This document shows positions 14,128 through 18,168 of a stretch of DNA of 18,168 bases, one piece after another. This DNA is from CAYJAD01 sp964372165. Its GTDB lineage: Bacteria; Desulfobacterota; Desulfovibrionia; Desulfovibrionales; Desulfovibrionaceae. Where the stretch lies: assembly GCA_964372165.1 (NCBI GenBank), contig CAYJPT010000040.1, forward strand, positions 1-18,168. The letters are read 5' to 3'. The notes beneath the pieces are model-generated. The model did no database searches. It was not told the origin of the DNA and was given only the letters and a program-made list of their open reading frames with translations. Position 1 is the stretch's first letter, and each line of letters opens with the position of its first letter. The position numbers and the translations under genes are program-made.

Positions 14128-15981
14128 TTATGCGTTGGCTTCGCTTTGTTTTTTCTTTGAACCCAAAAGTTGATGTCTTTTTTGCGCGGGAAGGATTGTT
14201 TTGCGTAGGCGAATAGACTCTGGTGTTATCTCAACCATTTCATCTTCACGAACAAAATGCAGAGCAAATTCAAGAGTCATGGGACGCACCGGTGTTAGAA
14301 TTACATTTTCATCCTTTCCGGATGCACGCATATTAGTGAGCTTTTTTTCCTTAGTGGGATTAACGTCTATATCATTAGAGCGATTATGCTCACCAACAAT
14401 CATGCCTTCATACACAGGAGTACCAGGGGGTACAAATAATACGCCACGCGGCTCAAGGTTAAATAAAGCATATGGCACAGCACTACCACTGCGGTCAGCA
14501 ACAATAGACCCATTAAAACGGGTTGGGAAATCGCCGCGCCATTCCTCATATCCTGCTAGTAGTGAGTTCATAATGCCAGTGCCTCGAGTATCAGTTAAAA
14601 ATTCATCCCTATACCCAATAAGACCACGTGATGGTACTGAAAACTCTAAACGCACACGACCTGTCCCACCACTTTTGTCATTAATGCAATTTAGCATGCG
14701 TCCTTTACGTTGTGCTAACTTTTCAGTTACCACACCCATAAAATATTCATCACAGTCAACGTAAAGATGTTCTATTGGTTCTAAAAGATTACCATTAGAG
14801 CCTTTTTTTAAGATTACTTCAGGCCGTCCAACTGAAAGCTCAAAACCTTCACGGCGCATGGTTTCAATTAAAATAGCCATTTGAAATTCGCCACGACCTT
14901 TTACCATAAAGGAGTCACGCTCGTCACTTTCTTCAACTCGTATGGCCACATTGCGCAGTGCTTCCTTGCACAAACGATCCCAAATTACACGACTTTGTAC
15001 AAGCTTACCTTCACGTCCAGATAAAGGTGAAGTATTAATACCAAAGCGCATGGCAACCGTAGGCTCATCAACACGAATACGGGGTAGGGTGCGTGGCGCA
15101 TCCTTAGTACAGATAGTATCACCAATGGTTACATCTTCAATACCTGCAAGTACAACAATGTCACCGGCATTTGCGTTTTCAACTTCGGTTAAGTGTAAAC
15201 CACCATAAACTTGCAATTTACTTACACGTAATGGAGTAACAATGCCATCAGGGCCCATACATACCAGAGCTTCCTTGGCATTAACTTTGCCATGCATAAT
15301 GCGCCCAACCGCTAAACGTCCTAAATAATCAGAATAATCTAAGTCTGCTACCAACATTTGAAAAGGTTCTTCAGGGTCATGGCTTGGGCCTGGTATTGCT
15401 TCTAAAATAGTATCGAAAAGAGGAGCTAGGCTTTCTCTTTCATCATCAATATTTTTCATTGCTACGCCATCACGTCCAATGGCATATAGTACAGGAAACT
15501 CTAGCTGTTCTTCTGTGGCATCAAGGTCTATAAAAAGGTCATATACTTCATTTAGTACTTCTTGTGGTCTTGCGTCTTTGCGGTCAATTTTATTAACAAC
15601 CACAATAACATGCAAACCGGCCTCAAGCGTTTTGCGCAGTACAAAGCGTGTTTGGGGTAGTGGACCTTCAGAAGCATCTACAAGTAATATTGCACCACTT
15701 GCCATAGATAAAGCACGTTCAACTTCACCACCAAAGTCTGCGTGTCCGGGGGTATCAATAATATTAATTTTTACATCTTTCCATGACACTGCACAGTTTT
15801 TGGCAGCAATAGTAATGCCCCGTTCACGTTCAAGATCCATAGAATCCATTACACGGTCATCGACTTGTTGGTCAGCCCTAAAAACACCACTTTGACGAAA
15901 AAGGGCATCAACAAGGGTAGTTTTTCCATGGTCAACATGAGCAATAATAGCAATATTGCGCAAAGAATTATTGTTTTGCAT
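14128..15981 (-). CDS. typA: Ribosome-associated GTPase TypA/BipA
   Basis: The 617-residue protein has the usual length and full layout of TypA/BipA, a translational GTPase related to EF-G that binds the ribosome and helps 50S assembly and stress or low-temperature growth. The GTP-binding motifs are AHVDHGKT (14-21), the switch segment RERGITI (52-58), DTPGH (76-80) and NKID (130-133). The beta-barrel, the EF-G-like domains and the family-specific C-terminal domain follow, including GYRDEFLTDTRGTG and the late TPVRPMTLEFAL stretch. The protein ends in a lysine-rich tail. It starts 22 nt after the upstream O-antigen polymerase/ligase-like gene on the same strand, so the two may share a transcript. 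No Shine-Dalgarno-like sequence precedes this ATG: the gap reads CCTTTAACCAAACTAAATC. Confidence 0.98.
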   Translation of the reverse strand: MQNNNSLRNIAIIAHVDHGKTTLVDALFRQSGVFRADQQVDDRVMDSMDLERERGITIAAKNCAVSWKDVKINIIDTPGHADFGGEVERALSMASGAILLVDASEGPLPQTRFVLRKTLEAGLHVIVVVNKIDRKDARPQEVLNEVYDLFIDLDATEEQLEFPVLYAIGRDGVAMKNIDDERESLAPLFDTILEAIPGPSHDPEEPFQMLVADLDYSDYLGRLAVGRIMHGKVNAKEALVCMGPDGIVTPLRVSKLQVYGGLHLTEVENANAGDIVVLAGIEDVTIGDTICTKDAPRTLPRIRVDEPTVAMRFGINTSPLSGREGKLVQSRVIWDRLCKEALRNVAIRVEESDERDSFMVKGRGEFQMAILIETMRREGFELSVGRPEVILKKGSNGNLLEPIEHLYVDCDEYFMGVVTEKLAQRKGRMLNCINDKSGGTGRVRLEFSVPSRGLIGYRDEFLTDTRGTGIMNSLLAGYEEWRGDFPTRFNGSIVADRSGSAVPYALFNLEPRGVLFVPPGTPVYEGMIVGEHNRSNDIDVNPTKEKKLTNMRASGKDENVILTPVRPMTLEFALHFVREDEMVEITPESIRLRKTILPAQKRHQLLGSKKKQSEANA

Positions 15982-16003
15982 AGTGATTTAGTTTGGTTAA
16001 AGG

Positions 16004-17473
16004 TTATGCTTGTTTGGTTGTGTGGGTATTTGCGGGTATTTCGTGAGATGAATATGCATATAAAAAGGCTAAATAATATATAAAGGCAAAAGTTGTATCA
16101 ACTCGTTGAGTAAAAAATACAAGAAGAAAGCCAAAGAAAGTGAAAAACATACTTAAAATAAATTGATCATGGGTTTTTTGATAATTTTTGTACATTTTCG
16201 CAACAGTGAAGAAAATAATTAATGATAGTAATACAACACCAATAATTCCTAGCTCTGTACTATAATTATTATATTCAGTTAGAGTTGGTACATGTTTTTG
16301 TCTAACCCATTGCCCAAGCTCATGACCTTGAAAGTTACTAGATTCAAGTACCATAAAGTATTTTGTTTTAAGCCCAATACCAACACCGAGGGGGTGACGC
16401 ATTGCTAGATTAAAATCAAGCCAAGCAAGGGTGCCACGGTTGAATATTTTGTGAATAGGTGGTGGCATTTTGTCTAAGTCAAAAGGCTCAGAGGCAATGC
16501 CATCATGCATATTATTAAAATGCTCAATGATTTTTGAAGATACATACACAGTGTCTTGTATCCTGTTGCCCATATCTGAATTATTGATAAAATGCACAGA
16601 GCCGCCAATGACGACACCAGACGTGACAACAAAAAATAAACATGCCTTAGCAAAGCCAAAGCGTGTGGCAATTGCATGTAAAATGACCATACCAAAAAAG
16701 CCGGCCATGGCAAGGAAACCGGAAAAGGTATTACCCCATACGAAAATTGCAAATAAAATAATGATGGGTAAAAGCCATAGTTTTTGGGAGTATTTTTTGA
16801 AAAAATACCAGCAAATACCCATGACTGGTAATACGCCACATGCTAGATGGCTTGGCTCAGCATAAAAGCCACGGATGCGCCCTTCATAATATGGAGGAGG
16901 CCACCAACCTTGAGCAATTTTTTCTAACCTAACATATGGATTTATATTGATTAAAAACTCTTTGGCCGAAGCAAAACCAACATTTGCAAAAGCTTCAAGT
17001 ATCATGTGCACAGAATTAAAGGCAAAGCCTGCCATTACAGAATAGATAAAAATCTTTTTGCCAATTTCACGAGAAATTAAAGAAAATAATAGTATTATCC
17101 ATGCAAAATATAGCATCGGTAATAGTAGCCAACCCCTGAAACGCAATATAGCATTAAAAGCCATATCTGGAGAGCAATCAAGTGAGTTGTATTTGGTAAT
17201 TATGTAACCCCACAAGCAAAGTAAGCTTATGGTAATCATCATTTTTTTGTGTTTTCGGAAGGCATCAAACCATGTGAAAGAAAAAAATAAGCTTAATAAA
17301 CCAAAAAAAGCAATTTGATAATGCAGGTGATTTGGGCCAATGGGAATTATTTGGTATGGAAAATAGTTAAAACTCCAAGTCGCAAAAGACAAAATTGCAC
17401 ATATTAAAGAAAAATCTAATAATATATGCTGTATTTTATGTTGTGGATTTATAGTAAAGGCATTAAATAACAT
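16004..17473 (-). CDS. O-antigen polymerase/ligase-like membrane protein (Wzy/WaaL family)
   Basis: The 489-residue protein begins at an ATG with TAAGG upstream and has about ten to twelve hydrophobic membrane segments. Residues 199-217 contain RIRGFYAEPSHLACGVL, close to the G-x-F-x-E-P-x-H/S motif around the first conserved site of Wzy_C/O-antigen ligase proteins. A large non-membrane loop (about 292-405) follows, ending with HPLGVGIGLKT (360-370) and YNNYSTELGIIG (401-412), which match the family's second conserved region. Such enzymes use lipid-linked sugar chains on the periplasmic face, either polymerising repeat units or transferring the chain to lipid A-core. Sequence alone does not separate polymerase from ligase. 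No other glycan-assembly gene lies beside it; typA follows 22 nt downstream. Confidence 0.8.
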   Translation of the reverse strand: MLFNAFTINPQHKIQHILLDFSLICAILSFATWSFNYFPYQIIPIGPNHLHYQIAFFGLLSLFFSFTWFDAFRKHKKMMITISLLCLWGYIITKYNSLDCSPDMAFNAILRFRGWLLLPMLYFAWIILLFSLISREIGKKIFIYSVMAGFAFNSVHMILEAFANVGFASAKEFLININPYVRLEKIAQGWWPPPYYEGRIRGFYAEPSHLACGVLPVMGICWYFFKKYSQKLWLLPIIILFAIFVWGNTFSGFLAMAGFFGMVILHAIATRFGFAKACLFFVVTSGVVIGGSVHFINNSDMGNRIQDTVYVSSKIIEHFNNMHDGIASEPFDLDKMPPPIHKIFNRGTLAWLDFNLAMRHPLGVGIGLKTKYFMVLESSNFQGHELGQWVRQKHVPTLTEYNNYSTELGIIGVVLLSLIIFFTVAKMYKNYQKTHDQFILSMFFTFFGFLLVFFTQRVDTTFAFIYYLAFLYAYSSHEIPANTHTTKQA

Positions 17474-17825
17474 GAAAACCTTAAGCTATGATTAATTACA
17501 TAACAAAAAAAATTGAAACTATGAAGTTTGTTGTAAATATGGCATAGAACAGTATAAATTCATTGTGCTACTTTTAAAAATTTCTGCAGCAAATGAAGAG
17601 ATGTATATAGATAGTTTTTAAGAGTAAGTCAAGGTAAGTTTTATTATGGTGATTATCCCTTCACGGCACTCTAGTTTGTGAAGTTAAAAGCTAATATATG
17701 CGGTTCGGTAAAGTCTTTTTTCGCGTTGCAGCACCTCCTCATACGCTCCGTCGCAGCAAATTGCTCAAAAAACCTTCCCCCACCGTATACATTTACATTG
17801 TTCAAATAAAATCTCTTATAGTATT

Positions 17826-17854
17826 TTAAGTTGACATCACTAATGTCAACTTAA
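17826..17854. repeat. 12-bp perfect inverted repeat, 5-nt loop
   Basis: TTAAGTTGACAT (17826-17837) and ATGTCAACTTAA (17843-17854) pair perfectly around CACTA. No T tract follows on the plus strand, so it is not an ordinary rightward terminator. It might be an operator, the stem of a small RNA or a leftover of an inverted insertion end. Confidence 0.6.
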
Positions 17855-18016
17855 GTAGAGGCACGCGTTGCTCTCGATTTTCGTAAGGCTCATACTTCGC
17901 CTAACGAAAACACCCCTTCGGGGTGGGCTTTGCCTCGGACTCGCTCCGGAACTTAACAGTGCAATAAAATTACACTTATTCCTACGCAGTGCTTGTCAGC
18001 TATCGCAGCCAACGGT

Positions 18017-18038
18017 AGTAATTTCATCTGAAATTACT
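18017..18038. repeat. 10-bp perfect inverted repeat with 2-nt centre
   Basis: AGTAATTTCA and TGAAATTACT flank TC, giving a nearly continuous 22-nt palindrome. As RNA a 2-nt loop would be strained, so a DNA-level function such as a binding site is as likely as a hairpin. Nothing nearby identifies a regulator. Confidence 0.55.
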
Positions 18039-18168
18039 TTATACATAAATTTGAAATTAGAATGCCATGCTATCCCTTTCAAGCTTATCAAAAAAATGCA
18101 AAAGAAAGCACTGCAAGAACAATTTTTACTAGATAGTCGGCACTGAAAAACTATATAAAATGCTGAAA

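Larger units (their letters stand above)
17474..18168. other. Gene-free right end with several strong hairpins
   Basis: No convincing gene is visible in 695 bases; frames such as 17868-18146 lack a ribosome site and any family resemblance. Structured elements are a 12-bp perfect stem (17826-17837 with 17843-17854), a 12-position stem with one mismatch (17878-17889 with 17899-17910), CACCCC-TTC-GGGGTG (17911-17925) and AGTAATTTCA-TC-TGAAATTACT (18017-18038). On the minus strand the CACCCC hairpin is followed by TTTT and could end a gene lying right of the window. The promoter of the Wzy/WaaL-like gene must lie in the leftmost part of this stretch; I do not see a clear one. Confidence 0.5.

Noticed and set aside
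14201..15895. Plus-strand frames opposite typA
   Set aside because: They are antisense shadows of the typA coding sequence.
17868..18146. Plus-strand frame of 92 codons at the right end
   Set aside because: It runs through three hairpins, has no ribosome site and no protein-like domain pattern.

Overview
The window looks like chromosomal DNA of an AT-rich, anaerobic Gram-negative bacterium, most likely a low-GC member of the Desulfovibrionaceae or a relative. This is an inference. It rests on a PerR repressor beside a rubredoxin whose first metal-binding pair is spaced C-x4-C (as in Desulfovibrio type-2 or Rdl rubredoxins), two type I secreted RTX proteins whose termini resemble the Desulfovibrio biofilm adhesin family, and a chemoreceptor of a style common there. 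No marker gene fixes the species.

Layout. Positions 1-4959 hold the C-terminal 1652 residues of a giant repeat adhesin on the + strand; its start lies left of the window. It has tandem Ig-like/T1SS-143-type modules, including a 640-nt duplicated unit, then a split RTX calcium-binding block and a C-terminal type I secretion domain. A strong terminator and a hairpin-rich leader of about 240 nt precede a 373-residue relative (5432-6553). That protein has an adhesin-like N-terminus and the same C-terminus but no repeat stalk. A membrane chemoreceptor follows (7101-9191). After a gene-poor stretch full of inverted repeats comes a minus-strand GT-A-like glycosyltransferase (9801-10733), 19 nt downstream of a tRNA-Arg(UCU) gene. 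Plus-strand units then encode PerR, rubredoxin and an AsmA-like envelope protein, each with its own signals. The right side is on the minus strand: a Wzy/WaaL-type O-antigen polymerase or ligase, followed 22 nt later by the ribosome-associated GTPase TypA/BipA. The last 695 bases hold no convincing gene but several strong hairpins.

How the genes fit together. The left third is a surface-adhesion locus: two proteins probably exported by one type I system whose ABC transporter, membrane fusion protein and any LapG/LapD control genes are not in view. The PerR/rubredoxin pair is a peroxide- and oxygen-response module; rubrerythrin, which in D. vulgaris lies between perR and rdl, is absent here. 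The glycosyltransferase, AsmA-like protein and Wzy/WaaL-like protein all concern envelope glycans or lipids, but they are not one operon. I see no CRISPR array, integrase, transposase or prophage gene. The most unusual items are the stalkless adhesin relative with its structured leader and the in-frame duplicated module of the long adhesin.
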